Positions 8,495-15,880 of a stretch of DNA of 33,244 bases are shown here, piece by piece. The stretch covers positions 1 through 33,244 of the forward strand of contig JAAYLD010000027.1 in the NCBI GenBank assembly GCA_012522015.1, written 5' to 3'. The stretch is from Clostridiales bacterium. Its GTDB lineage: Bacteria; Bacillota; Clostridia; Oscillospirales; CAG-272. The notes beneath the pieces were generated by a model, which was given only the letters and a program-made list of their open reading frames with translations, was not told where the DNA came from and did no database searches. Numbering within the stretch: position 1 is the first letter of the stretch; each line of letters begins with the position of its first letter. The translations under genes and the position numbers were made by a program.

Positions 8495-8522
8495 TACAAA
8501 ATAAAAAATACAAAATAAAAAA
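8495..8522 (+). repeat. Tandem 14-bp AT-rich direct repeat upstream of flgE
   Basis: TACAAAATAAAAAA occurs twice in immediate succession (8495-8508 and 8509-8522), followed by TAAAAAG just before the flgE ribosome-binding site. The 97-nt flgD-flgE gap is otherwise featureless AT-rich sequence. Confidence 0.85.
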
Positions 8523-8547
8523 TAAAAAGAATGGAGATATATGCCTT

Positions 8548-9447
8548 ATGATGCGTTCACTGTATTCAGCCGTTTCAGGGCTTAAGACAAACCAGACAGC
8601 TATGGATGTGATAGGCAATAATGTTGCCAATGTAAACACCATAGGTTTTAAGTCGAGCAGAGTTGTGTTCCAGGATGTGTATAGCCAGACTCTCAGCGCA
8701 GCAACAGCTCCAACAGAAACGAGCGGCGGAATTAACCCGCAGCAAGTTGGGCTTGGTGTAACGATTTCGGCGATAGGTCTCAATATGACGGAAGGCAGTA
8801 TGCAACCGTCTTCAAACACACTTGACTTTGCAATTACTGGCGAGGGATTCTTTGTTATAAGAGGCAGCGACGGTGCCTATTATTACACAAGAAACGGTGC
8901 ATTTACCCTTGATGCTGATGGATATCTTGTCACTGCGAACGGTGATTATGTAATGGGCGTCATGGGCAATGCTGATGATGTTAAAAATGGAATGCCGCTT
9001 TATGACGTAGACGGCAATCCCATATTCGACAGAATTAAAATAATCGGCTCAATTCCGACAGGCGAAACGGATATAGATGGGAATCCCATTTACGAAACAT
9101 ACACAGATTATGCAGTCGATTCAAACGGTGCGGTAACTGCAATAAACAGCATTGGCGAAGTCTTAACGATTGGAAGACTTGTCCTCGCAACATTTAACAA
9201 CACCGGAGGACTTGAAAAAGCAGGGAACAGCTATTACAGTGTTACGTCGAACAGCGGTGAAGCCGAAATACACTTTGTTAATGATGGATGCGGTGCGATT
9301 AAGTCGGGTTATCTTGAAATGTCAAACGTCGATCTTGCGACAGAACTGACAAACATGATAATAACGCAAAGAGGTTATCAGGTAAATTCAAGAGTAATTA
9401 CGACATCAGACGCAATGCTTGAAGAGCTTATTAACTTAAAGCGCTAA
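8548..9447 (+). CDS. flgE: FlgE, flagellar hook protein (short form)
   Basis: 299 residues, close to the short hook proteins of many Gram-positives and shorter than the 400-plus residues of enterobacterial FlgE. It polymerises into the hook. The N-terminus has the rod/hook signature SAVSGLKTNQTAMDVIGNN followed by VANVNTIGFKSSR; then TLDFAITGEGFFVIRG and YTRNGAFTLDADGYLV; and the C-terminal helix SNVDLATELTNMIITQRGYQ. GGAG at 8533-8536 lies 11 nt before ATG 8548; ATG 8551 is an alternative, and an ATG at 8541 is out of frame. FlgF/FlgG are separate genes further down, which supports FlgE here together with the flgD-flbD context. Confidence 0.9.
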   Translation: MMRSLYSAVSGLKTNQTAMDVIGNNVANVNTIGFKSSRVVFQDVYSQTLSAATAPTETSGGINPQQVGLGVTISAIGLNMTEGSMQPSSNTLDFAITGEGFFVIRGSDGAYYYTRNGAFTLDADGYLVTANGDYVMGVMGNADDVKNGMPLYDVDGNPIFDRIKIIGSIPTGETDIDGNPIYETYTDYAVDSNGAVTAINSIGEVLTIGRLVLATFNNTGGLEKAGNSYYSVTSNSGEAEIHFVNDGCGAIKSGYLEMSNVDLATELTNMIITQRGYQVNSRVITTSDAMLEELINLKR

Positions 9448-9491
9448 TGAATAACCGATGCTTTGCTCTATCAATCTGATTCTGCGCATCT

Positions 9492-9497
9492 GGGAGG
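9492..9497 (+). promoter_or_regulatory. Ribosome-binding site fixing the flbD start
   Basis: GGGAGG lies 4 nt before ATG 9502. The longer frame from 9463 has no comparable site and its extra 13 residues do not look like the family, so 9502 is preferred. Confidence 0.75.
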
Positions 9498-9501
9498 TTA
9501 T

Positions 9502-9705
9502 ATGATAAAATTAACACGAATTAACAGAACAGAAATGTTCTGGCTGAATGAAAATCTAATTGAATTTATGGAAGAGACCCCAGACACAATTATTTCCATG
9601 ATATCAGGACGGAAAATTGGTGTTGCCGAAACAGTTGATGAAGTCATTAAGCTCATTGCGGACGCGCGAAAAAAGATTATAGTAGCTCGCAATGAAGTAG
9701 AATAA
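9502..9705 (+). CDS. flbD: FlbD, small flagellar operon protein
   Basis: 67 residues. The sequence MIKLTRINRTEMFWLNENLI, a middle ETPDTIISMISGRKIGVAET and DEVIKLI match the small FlbD/SwrD family found between flgE and motA in Firmicutes. In Bacillus subtilis SwrD raises swarming motor power; the exact mechanism is not settled, and the role here is inferred from family and position. Start chosen at 9502 because of the GGGAGG site; the open frame extends upstream to 9463 but without family similarity. Confidence 0.9.
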   Translation: MIKLTRINRTEMFWLNENLIEFMEETPDTIISMISGRKIGVAETVDEVIKLIADARKKIIVARNEVE

Positions 9706-9727
9706 AGCATATATCGAGGCTTATAAA

Positions 9728-10546
9728 ATGAATAAATCCATAGTTTTCAGTATTATACTGGGATTTTTGTGTGTCGCGACGAGCATAAAAATGAGAGGGG
9801 ATCTCTCTAGCTTTTATGATCCCGCATCAATATTCATCGTTGTTGGAGGCGTTATTTTCGCTGTTTGCGCATCGTATCCGTTAAGCAGAATAAAAAGCCT
9901 TATCAAAGCTATATGGGCGACGGTAAAATATAAGCCATATAATTTCCACGAAGATATTGACGCAATTATAGAATATGCTAACATTGCAAGAAGATATGGC
10001 CTTTTAGCACTTGATGATTCAATCGACAGCATCCAAGATCCATTTTTGAAAAAAGGTTTAATGCTTGCTGTTGACGTGGCTGACACCGAGTTGATCACCA
10101 GCATACTTGACACGGAGCTATCAATTACAAAGGAACGTCACGCAGCAAATCGAGCAATCTTAGATTCAGCTGCTGCTTATTCTCCGGCATTTGGTATGAT
10201 TGGTACTCTCATTGGTCTTATTAACATGCTGACTAAGCTGCAGAATATGGAATCAATTGGCATGAACATGGCTGTAGCCCTTGTCACAACGTTTTATGGA
10301 TCAATGCTTGCAAACCTTGTCTTTACACCCCTATCAAAACACATGAAAGCGATAGGTGAAAATGAGTATTTGCATAATGAATTGATAATTGAGGGTATTG
10401 TAGCTATTAAAAACGGTGAAAACCCAAGGATTATCAAGGAAAAGCTCAATGCATACCTTTCTAATTCGTCTCGGGAGAGAAAGGCGGAGGTTGGAGTTTT
10501 TAGCAGCAGTAAAGAAAGTGATACGAAAAAGGTTCCGACGGCATAA
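9728..10546 (+). CDS. motA: MotA, proton-channel stator subunit
   Basis: 272 residues, full length. With MotB forms the stator that converts ion flow into torque. Four membrane segments are visible at about 3-20, 33-50, 148-172 and 178-200. Signature SPAFGMIGTLIGLINMLTKL holds the conserved proline; DPASIFIVVGGVIFAV and TTFYGSMLANLVFTPLSKH are also typical. The cytoplasmic loop (55-145) carries charged residues expected to face FliG. GAGG precedes the ATG by about 9 nt. It follows flbD after 22 nt, whereas 111 nt separate it from motB, a larger gap than most in this run. Confidence 0.96.
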   Translation: MNKSIVFSIILGFLCVATSIKMRGDLSSFYDPASIFIVVGGVIFAVCASYPLSRIKSLIKAIWATVKYKPYNFHEDIDAIIEYANIARRYGLLALDDSIDSIQDPFLKKGLMLAVDVADTELITSILDTELSITKERHAANRAILDSAAAYSPAFGMIGTLIGLINMLTKLQNMESIGMNMAVALVTTFYGSMLANLVFTPLSKHMKAIGENEYLHNELIIEGIVAIKNGENPRIIKEKLNAYLSNSSRERKAEVGVFSSSKESDTKKVPTA

Positions 10547-10581
10547 GAATTGAGATATTAAAGTTTTGTGTTGGTGCAAAA

Positions 10582-10597
10582 ATTTGCAAAAGCAAAT
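10582..10597 (+). repeat. Small hairpin in the motA-motB gap
   Basis: ATTTGC-AAAA-GCAAAT is a perfect 6-bp stem. The same TTTGC can instead pair with the preceding TGCAAA (10575-10580), giving a mutually exclusive alternative. No T-run follows. Nothing else was seen in 10547-10657 beyond the motB ribosome-binding site TGAGGTGACAC. Confidence 0.45.
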
Positions 10598-10657
10598 AAG
10601 CGATATACAAAAAACAAGTGAGATGAGTATTATCGCAGTTGCTTTTTGAGGTGACAC

Positions 10658-11479
10658 ATGAAAAGACGTAGAAAAACAATAGATGAAGAAGAACGCGGTT
10701 ACAGCTGGATGGATACATACGGCGACATGGTAACCTTGCTCTTATGCTTTTTTGTCCTTATATATTCATTTTCCTCATTAGATGCGGAAAAGTTTCATAT
10801 GCTTGTCAGAGCATTTTCCGGTAAAAACATGTCATATAATGAAATCCCCATGCTTAACGAAATTCAAGCAAGGGAAGACCCCATCGGAATCATAGATCCT
10901 ATGGTGAATTATAACAACCGTATTGAAGAAGATGAAATTGAGACTGAGGACTCTGCTGGAGGAGCCGGAGATGTCGGCGGGGACGACAACGTCGATGAGG
11001 AAGGTGAAGAAGACGTCGCTTTCGATGGTCTATACGAAAGTATAAAGAAATATATTAATGATTTCGACCTTGGAAACCAAGTGAGCGTCGTCCGTATTGA
11101 TAGAAAAATCCTCCTTCGCTTTAATGAATTGGCTCTTTTTAATTCAGGTAAAGCCGATATACTCCCGGAGAGTGTTGATACTATCAAAAATATCGCTCGT
11201 ATCATCGGTTGGAATATCGAATATGTGAAGATGGTCTGCATTGAAGGACATACGGACATAGTACCGATGACGTCAAAAGAATTCCTTGACAACTGGGACC
11301 TTTCAACAAGAAGAGCGACGAATACACTTCGTTTAATCCTTGATACCGGGTATATAGAACCTGATAAGCTGTCAGCAATGGGCTATGGCGAATACAGGCC
11401 TATTGATACAAACGATACACCGGAAGGACGCGCAAATAACAGGCGAGTCGATATTATTATTGAGAAAAACGATACATAA
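10658..11479 (+). CDS. motB: MotB, peptidoglycan-anchored stator subunit
   Basis: 273 residues. The single membrane segment begins after GYSWMDTYGDMVTLLLCFF; D23 is the expected ion-carrying aspartate. A plug-like region and a long acidic linker (about 85-125, Glu/Asp/Gly-rich) follow. The C-terminal OmpA-like domain (about 140-270) holds LFNSGKADILPES, CIEGHTDIVPM, NWDLSTRRATNTL and GRANNRRVDIIIE, the peptidoglycan-binding motifs. Ion choice (proton or sodium) cannot be settled by eye. GAGGTGACAC directly before the ATG is a strong extended Shine-Dalgarno. Confidence 0.96.
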   Translation: MKRRRKTIDEEERGYSWMDTYGDMVTLLLCFFVLIYSFSSLDAEKFHMLVRAFSGKNMSYNEIPMLNEIQAREDPIGIIDPMVNYNNRIEEDEIETEDSAGGAGDVGGDDNVDEEGEEDVAFDGLYESIKKYINDFDLGNQVSVVRIDRKILLRFNELALFNSGKADILPESVDTIKNIARIIGWNIEYVKMVCIEGHTDIVPMTSKEFLDNWDLSTRRATNTLRLILDTGYIEPDKLSAMGYGEYRPIDTNDTPEGRANNRRVDIIIEKNDT

Positions 11480-11499
11480 GATAGCAAAGGGTAATAAGG

Positions 11500-11910
11500 A
11501 TGAAATCAAATAATAAATCAGTTATTACGATTATTCTTTTGTTATTGCTCATTGCAGGCGCAGTAGCATATTATTTCGTTATACATAAAAACAATAATGA
11601 CTCTGAAGAAGGGTATCACTACTACGCTATTGAAGATTTTTTTGTAACAAATGTTAAAGATAGCTCGAAGCTTTTTAAAACTTCCATTATCATCGTTACA
11701 GACAGAGGTGGTCTTGACAAATATTTGGATGAAAACGAGTTTATAATTCGAGACACTATTTTATTCATCTTAAGAGGGCTTAATGAAGATGACATAAAGA
11801 GCTCAACAATCCAAGACAAGCTAAGAGAGATGATACCCGTAGCGCTGAATGAAGCTCTCGGAACTAATCACATAGTGTCGGTGTATTTTGGCGATTTTGT
11901 AATGCAATGA
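11500..11910 (+). CDS. fliL: FliL, basal-body-associated stator protein
   Basis: 136 residues. A short basic N-terminus (MKSNNKS) precedes one membrane segment at about 8-27, then an extracytoplasmic domain ending DKLREMIPVALNEALGTNHIVSVYFGDFVMQ, which fits the conserved FliL C-terminus (phenylalanine and V-x-F-x-x-F/L-type ending). FliL forms rings around stators and aids torque. Position between motB and fliM is standard for Firmicutes. GGGTAATAAGG lies just before ATG. Confidence 0.9.
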   Translation: MKSNNKSVITIILLLLLIAGAVAYYFVIHKNNNDSEEGYHYYAIEDFFVTNVKDSSKLFKTSIIIVTDRGGLDKYLDENEFIIRDTILFILRGLNEDDIKSSTIQDKLREMIPVALNEALGTNHIVSVYFGDFVMQ

Positions 11911-11952
11911 CACCGAATCATAAGATCATGCGAAAAATACGAAAGTTCGAAG

Positions 11953-11961
11953 AAGGTGATC
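11953..11961 (+). promoter_or_regulatory. Extended ribosome-binding site that fixes a TTG start for fliM
   Basis: AAGGTGATC matches eight of nine bases of the extended anti-16S complement (GAGGTGATC). The GTG within it (11956) would be the longest start, but it sits inside the site itself. TTG at 11965, 8 nt after the GG, is the correctly spaced start. Confidence 0.7.
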
Positions 11962-11964
11962 ATA

Positions 11965-12948
11965 TTGAATGAAGTGTTATCGCAAGCAGAAATAGACCAA
12001 CTACTAAAGGATATAGTTTCGGGAAACGAGAGAGTTGAAGTTGAAAAGAAAGGCAATAACATTAAGCGGTATGATTTTAAAACTGCTAATAAGTTTACAA
12101 AGGAACAAATACGTGCAATAAGCATAGTATACAGAAGTTTCGGGTATTCGCTTTCGAACTACTTTGTCGGAATGTTGAGAGCAGCGTGTGATGCGGAAGT
12201 ACTTTCTATTGAAGAAATGTCCTTTAACGAGTTTAACAACTCTGTTCCAACACCTGCTGTAATTGCAATAATTAACTCAGTATCACTTCCGAGTTCAATC
12301 ATAATTCAATTATCAAAAAAAATTTCATATTCAATTATAAAAAGTGTTCTCGGAGGTACCCGTGAAGTTAATTCTGAGGGAAGGCAGTTTACCGAGATAG
12401 AGCTTGCCATTTTAGAACGAGTCGTTAGTCAGATGCTTAGAATTCACGATGACTCTTGGAGTAAAATGTTTGAGTTTAAATCGACTCTTGAGAGGATAGA
12501 GACAAGTATGCAATTTGCTCAGATTGTCGATTTAAACGAAGCTGTGTTGATGGTAACGCTTAACATGACTATCGGTAACGAAAGCGGAATAATAGGCTTA
12601 TGTCTTCCTCACCAAGCCCTTGAGCCCTTTATGAAAACATTAAGGACAAGATTTGTTTACTCCGGTAGAATGCCAAAAAAACAAACGGGCCCATCAGACA
12701 GCATTATCAGTTCATTAAAAAACTCTGATATAGTGGTTAGTTGCGAATTTAACACAACAGAAGCAACTACACGAGATATATTGAGTCTTAGTGTTGGAGA
12801 TGTAATCATGCTTCAGCACAAAATAAACGAACCACTTATATTAAAATGTCAACAAATACCTAAATATTACGTCTCTGTCGGTACTATTAAAAACCACTTG
12901 GCGGTTAAAATTATTAATAATATAATGGGAGAAGAAGATATTGATTGA
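11965..12948 (+). CDS. fliM: FliM, C-ring switch protein
   Basis: 327 residues from TTG 11965. Binds phospho-CheY at its N-terminal peptide and transmits the direction signal to FliG. NEVLSQAEIDQLLKDI at the very start is the conserved CheY-binding motif, which argues against the longer GTG start at 11956. The middle domain (about 40-235) is CheC-like with RSFGYSLSNYFVGMLR, and the C-terminal SpoA-like domain includes LSVGDVIMLQHKINEPLILK. It overlaps fliY by 8 nt. Rare start codon, strong Shine-Dalgarno. Confidence 0.95.
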   Translation: MNEVLSQAEIDQLLKDIVSGNERVEVEKKGNNIKRYDFKTANKFTKEQIRAISIVYRSFGYSLSNYFVGMLRAACDAEVLSIEEMSFNEFNNSVPTPAVIAIINSVSLPSSIIIQLSKKISYSIIKSVLGGTREVNSEGRQFTEIELAILERVVSQMLRIHDDSWSKMFEFKSTLERIETSMQFAQIVDLNEAVLMVTLNMTIGNESGIIGLCLPHQALEPFMKTLRTRFVYSGRMPKKQTGPSDSIISSLKNSDIVVSCEFNTTEATTRDILSLSVGDVIMLQHKINEPLILKCQQIPKYYVSVGTIKNHLAVKIINNIMGEEDID

Positions 12949-14092
12949 TATGTCTCAGAAAAAAGGCGATACAAGAGCAGAAATCAAGATTAACGCCGAC
13001 ACAGAAGAGACAAACATAAACGGTCAGGAACAAAACACGACCGACAAGTGGGAGGAAAATATAAGTGATTATTTTTCCTCGGAAGAAGTAGATGCTCTTG
13101 GGGAAATCGGGAATATCTGTATAGGCAATTCGGCGACAACAATGTACGCCCTAATCGGGCATAAAGTAACGATAACAACACCAAACGTTAAGGTAGTAAA
13201 AGCAAACCGCATATTTGAACCTTATAATTGCCCATTTCTGGTGGTTAATGTAGAATTTACATCAGGGCTTCGTGGAAATAATCTTTTATTAATAAGAGAT
13301 TATGATGCTGCGCTTATAACTGACCTTTTGATGGGCGGCGACGGTAAAATTGATGAAAATAATTTTAAACTTGATGATCTTCACTTCAGCGCAATGAGCG
13401 AAGTCATGAATCAGATGATGGGGACAGCGGCTACCGCGATGTCATGCATGGTTGGTTTAAGAATAAGCATATCTCCTCCATACGTAACAATGGTTGATTA
13501 CCGCGAGAATGTATCACAGTTGTTTCTTGGTGGAGCTACCCCGCTTGTTCTGATCAGCTTCGATATGAAAATAGAGGGGTTACTGGACAGCAAGCTCTTG
13601 CAGCTAATGTCAATAGATATGGCAAAAACACTTATAAAAACTCTAATGAGTACTGGTGACGACATGGAAAATGATAATAACGATATCAAGAAAGTAGAAC
13701 CACGCTCTGTGAACGCCTTAAAAAACGAAGGCGCAGGCAATAACGCTCGTGCAATCGCAAAAAAGCGTCCCGTTAAGGCTATAAGACAGCCTCAATTTGA
13801 TAGTTTCGATGATATGTTGGATGACAACACGGAGTCTCAAAAGGAAAAAAACACCGAGATGTTAAATTTTAGACTTATTAACGATATACCGCTGCAAGTA
13901 ACTGTTGAACTTGGTACGGCAAAGAAAAACTTAAATACTGTGCTTAATTTCACCACAGGCTCAATCATTGTGCTTGACAAACAAGCGGGAGATTTAGTTG
14001 AGGTTATTGTCAACGGTAAAAAGATAGCACGTGGTGAAGTAGTCGTTGTTGACGAGAATTATGGTGTCAGAATCACAGAATTGATTAAGTGA
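12941..14092 (+). CDS. fliY: FliY, C-ring FliN-type protein with CheC-like phosphatase domain
   Basis: 383 residues. C-ring protein that in Firmicutes also dephosphorylates CheY-P. After an acidic polar N-terminus, the CheC-like domain (about 45-240) contains both active-site motifs: D51-x3-E55-x2-N58 with P81 exactly 22 residues later, and S150-x3-E154-x2-N157 with P180 at the same spacing. A charged linker (about 240-300) leads to the FliN/SpoA domain (306-380: LPLQVTVELG-type NDIPLQVTVELGTAKK, GSIIVLDKQAGDLVEV, RGEVVVVDENYGVRI). Start TTG 12941 overlaps fliM and follows GGGAGAAG; ATG 12950 is the alternative. No cheY follows, although it often does in Firmicutes. Confidence 0.95.
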   Translation: MIDMSQKKGDTRAEIKINADTEETNINGQEQNTTDKWEENISDYFSSEEVDALGEIGNICIGNSATTMYALIGHKVTITTPNVKVVKANRIFEPYNCPFLVVNVEFTSGLRGNNLLLIRDYDAALITDLLMGGDGKIDENNFKLDDLHFSAMSEVMNQMMGTAATAMSCMVGLRISISPPYVTMVDYRENVSQLFLGGATPLVLISFDMKIEGLLDSKLLQLMSIDMAKTLIKTLMSTGDDMENDNNDIKKVEPRSVNALKNEGAGNNARAIAKKRPVKAIRQPQFDSFDDMLDDNTESQKEKNTEMLNFRLINDIPLQVTVELGTAKKNLNTVLNFTTGSIIVLDKQAGDLVEVIVNGKKIARGEVVVVDENYGVRITELIK

Positions 14093-14124
14093 TAAAAAAA
14101 GCACATAGGTGATACATATTTTGA

Positions 14125-14216
14125 AGCCGCAGAGTGCGATAATGCGGCTAAAACAGCAGGTAAGAACGGCATCTCACAGGATCAGCTACATGATTATTAA
14201 GTAGCGCTATTCTGTG
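14125..14216 (+). other. Structured RNA leader candidate upstream of flgB
   Basis: Two predicted stems lie in the 149-nt fliY-flgB gap. Stem 1 pairs AGCCGCA (14125-14131) with TGCGGCT (14143-14149) around an 11-nt loop. Stem 2 pairs CACAG/CTGTG (14175-14179 with 14212-14216), an internal loop, and GCTAC/GTAGC (14185-14189 with 14201-14205). No T-run follows either stem. I could not match it to a known riboswitch; the GEMM-I (c-di-GMP) core sequence is absent. The call is on visible pairing only. Confidence 0.4.
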
Positions 14217-14241
14217 TCATAAAACCAGGAGGCTATATAAT

Positions 14242-14664
14242 ATGTGGGACAATCTGTTTTCATCGGTTGATCTATTGAAAAAAGGCCTTGATGTAACATG
14301 GTTAAGAAATCAAGTTATAGCAAACAATATCGCCAATGTAGATACCCCTGGGTTTAAATCATCTGAGGTTGAGTTTGAGGATTTTATGACAGCGGCTTTA
14401 AAATCTGACGACGAAAGCAAGTTAGAGCTACGTAAAACGCATAGCCGTCACATTGACGGAAGCAGCATTAATGTCAAAGATATACTTGATATTGAGCCAA
14501 AGGTGGTGCGCAAAGTCTCAACTTCTGTAAGACTGGATGACAATAATGTTGATATTGAAACTGAAATGGTAGCGCTTGCGAAAAACCAGATTGAGTATTA
14601 TGCGCTTGTCAATAGGATAAATTCAGAGTTTGAAAAGCTGAATACCGCAATAAATATTAAATAA
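14242..14664 (+). CDS. flgB: FlgB, proximal rod protein
   Basis: 140 residues, full length. First rod subunit above the MS ring with FliE. The N-terminus MWDNLFSSVDLLKKGLDVTW is typical of FlgB, followed by the rod signature RNQVIANNIANVDTPGFKSS. The C-terminus VDIETEMVALAKNQIEYYAL is the conserved D0 helix. CCAGGAGG ends 10 nt before ATG. The gene begins a flgB-flgC-fliE block that in most Firmicutes stands before fliF. Confidence 0.97.
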   Translation: MWDNLFSSVDLLKKGLDVTWLRNQVIANNIANVDTPGFKSSEVEFEDFMTAALKSDDESKLELRKTHSRHIDGSSINVKDILDIEPKVVRKVSTSVRLDDNNVDIETEMVALAKNQIEYYALVNRINSEFEKLNTAINIK

Positions 14665-14703
14665 TGAGATACACACAACAAGAGATAATTAGGAGGTATC
14701 GCA

Positions 14704-15135
14704 ATGGGCTTTCTTAGCGGCATGGACATAAGCGCATCCGGTCTGACAGCACAAAGGCTTAGAATGGATGTTATTGCGCAAAACATAGCAAACGCCGATA
14801 CAACAAGAACTGAAGATGGTGGCCCATATAGACGTAAGTACGTAGTGTTTGGTGAGCAGGAAAATACGTTCGCCGATATTATAAAAGGCCGCACAAACGA
14901 TGTAGTTGGCGGCGTCAAAGTTCTTGAGATTGGTGGAGACAACACAGATTTTAAGCTTGTCTATGATCCGAATCATCCTGATGCAAACGAGGAAGGATAT
15001 GTCGAATACCCGAACGTCGACACACTTCAGGAGATGGTGGACATGATCTCCGCATACCGCTCATATGAAGCTAACGTAACGGCTTTCAACGCTTATAAGG
15101 AAATGGCTATAAAAGCTCTTGAAATTGGCAAGTAG
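14704..15135 (+). CDS. flgC: FlgC, proximal rod protein
   Basis: 143 residues. MGFLSGMDISASGLTAQRLR followed by DVIAQNIANADTTR is the FlgC start; GGPYRRKYVVFGEQ and YDPNHPDANEEGYVEYPNVD are the distinctive FlgC middle and late motifs; SAYRSYEANVTAFNAYKEM is the C-terminal helix. AGGAGG precedes ATG at good spacing. Rod component downstream of FlgB in assembly. Confidence 0.97.
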   Translation: MGFLSGMDISASGLTAQRLRMDVIAQNIANADTTRTEDGGPYRRKYVVFGEQENTFADIIKGRTNDVVGGVKVLEIGGDNTDFKLVYDPNHPDANEEGYVEYPNVDTLQEMVDMISAYRSYEANVTAFNAYKEMAIKALEIGK

Positions 15136-15191
15136 CATCGGCTAAAAAACATCTACGTCCTACTTTAATTAGATAAGCGGAGGAATTAAAA

Positions 15192-15509
15192 ATGCCCGAA
15201 ATCGACACTTCTTTTGTTAATAGTCTGGAGAATATATACGGCACAGCAAAAGAACTGCTTAGGACACAAACAGGAGCGGAGCTGGGGGACTCAGATTTTG
15301 CCGACATATTATCAAAAGCGATGTCACTGACAGAGGAAACAAATAAAGAAAATAATTTACTTTCGCTTAATCTTCTCAGTGGAAATCTTGATGATTTATC
15401 ATCAGTTATGATTGCTTCTGAAAAAGCCGAGATTGCACTTAGTCTGACAGTTGCAATACGTAACAAAGCAATCGAAGCATACAAAGATATAATGAGCATG
15501 CAGGTATAA
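15192..15509 (+). CDS. fliE: FliE, MS ring-rod junction protein
   Basis: 105 residues, normal. Adapts the FliF ring and export gate to FlgB. The C-terminal motif SSVMIASEKAEIALSLTVAI followed by RNKAIEAYKDIMSMQV is the FliE signature (rNK-x-x-A/v-e-A-Y-x-e-I-m-x-M-x-V). Start follows AGCGGAGGAATTAAAA. Only 11 nt separate it from fliO. Confidence 0.95.
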   Translation: MPEIDTSFVNSLENIYGTAKELLRTQTGAELGDSDFADILSKAMSLTEETNKENNLLSLNLLSGNLDDLSSVMIASEKAEIALSLTVAIRNKAIEAYKDIMSMQV

Positions 15510-15520
15510 GGCGGCACTCG

Positions 15521-15880
15521 ATGGGTTTTTGGGATTATTTTAAAGTAATACTTGCCATTACCGCTGTAATCGTATCAGCTCTTTACTTACCGCGGCTTGC
15601 GTTGAAGAGCAGGGGGCGGGTGTTTGGTAATCAAAAAATCCCGATGAAGCTGATTGGAACTCTTCCTTTGGCGAAGGATAAGAGTGTTGTGCTGATTGAA
15701 GTTGGCGAATACATATATCTTCTTGGAGTCGGCAGTCAAAATATCGAGAAGTTTGATAAGATGCGGGCCGATGAGCTAAATATTAAAACTGATAGTGATG
15801 AGACAAGAAATCATCCCCCCGATAGTGGCTCAGGTTTTATGAAGGAGCTTTTATCGAGGTTGGGACGGAAGGGATTATGA
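15521..15880 (+). CDS. fliO: FliO, export-gate assembly factor
   Basis: 119 residues. FliO helps assemble the FliP/FliR core and is not part of the mature gate. One membrane segment at about 5-24 (FKVILAITAVIVSALYLPRL) precedes a small cytoplasmic domain with KLIGTLPLAKDKSVVLIEVG and YLLGVG, the conserved FliO/MopB pattern. The stop overlaps the fliP start by 4 nt, a typical coupling junction. Confidence 0.9.
   Translation: MGFWDYFKVILAITAVIVSALYLPRLALKSRGRVFGNQKIPMKLIGTLPLAKDKSVVLIEVGEYIYLLGVGSQNIEKFDKMRADELNIKTDSDETRNHPPDSGSGFMKELLSRLGRKGL

Noticed and set aside
10579-10606. AAAA-N16-AGCGATAT as a sigma-28 promoter before motB
   Set aside because: The -35 is imperfect, the spacer is at the limit and the area is A-rich; too weak to list as a promoter.
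14136-14143. TGCGATAA as a sigma-28 -10 element before flgB
   Set aside because: No TAAA-like -35 lies 14-16 nt upstream, and the sequence falls inside the loop of the predicted stem.
14093-14241. c-di-GMP (GEMM-I) riboswitch before flgB
   Set aside because: The conserved core such as ACGCAAAGC is not present; only generic stems are seen.
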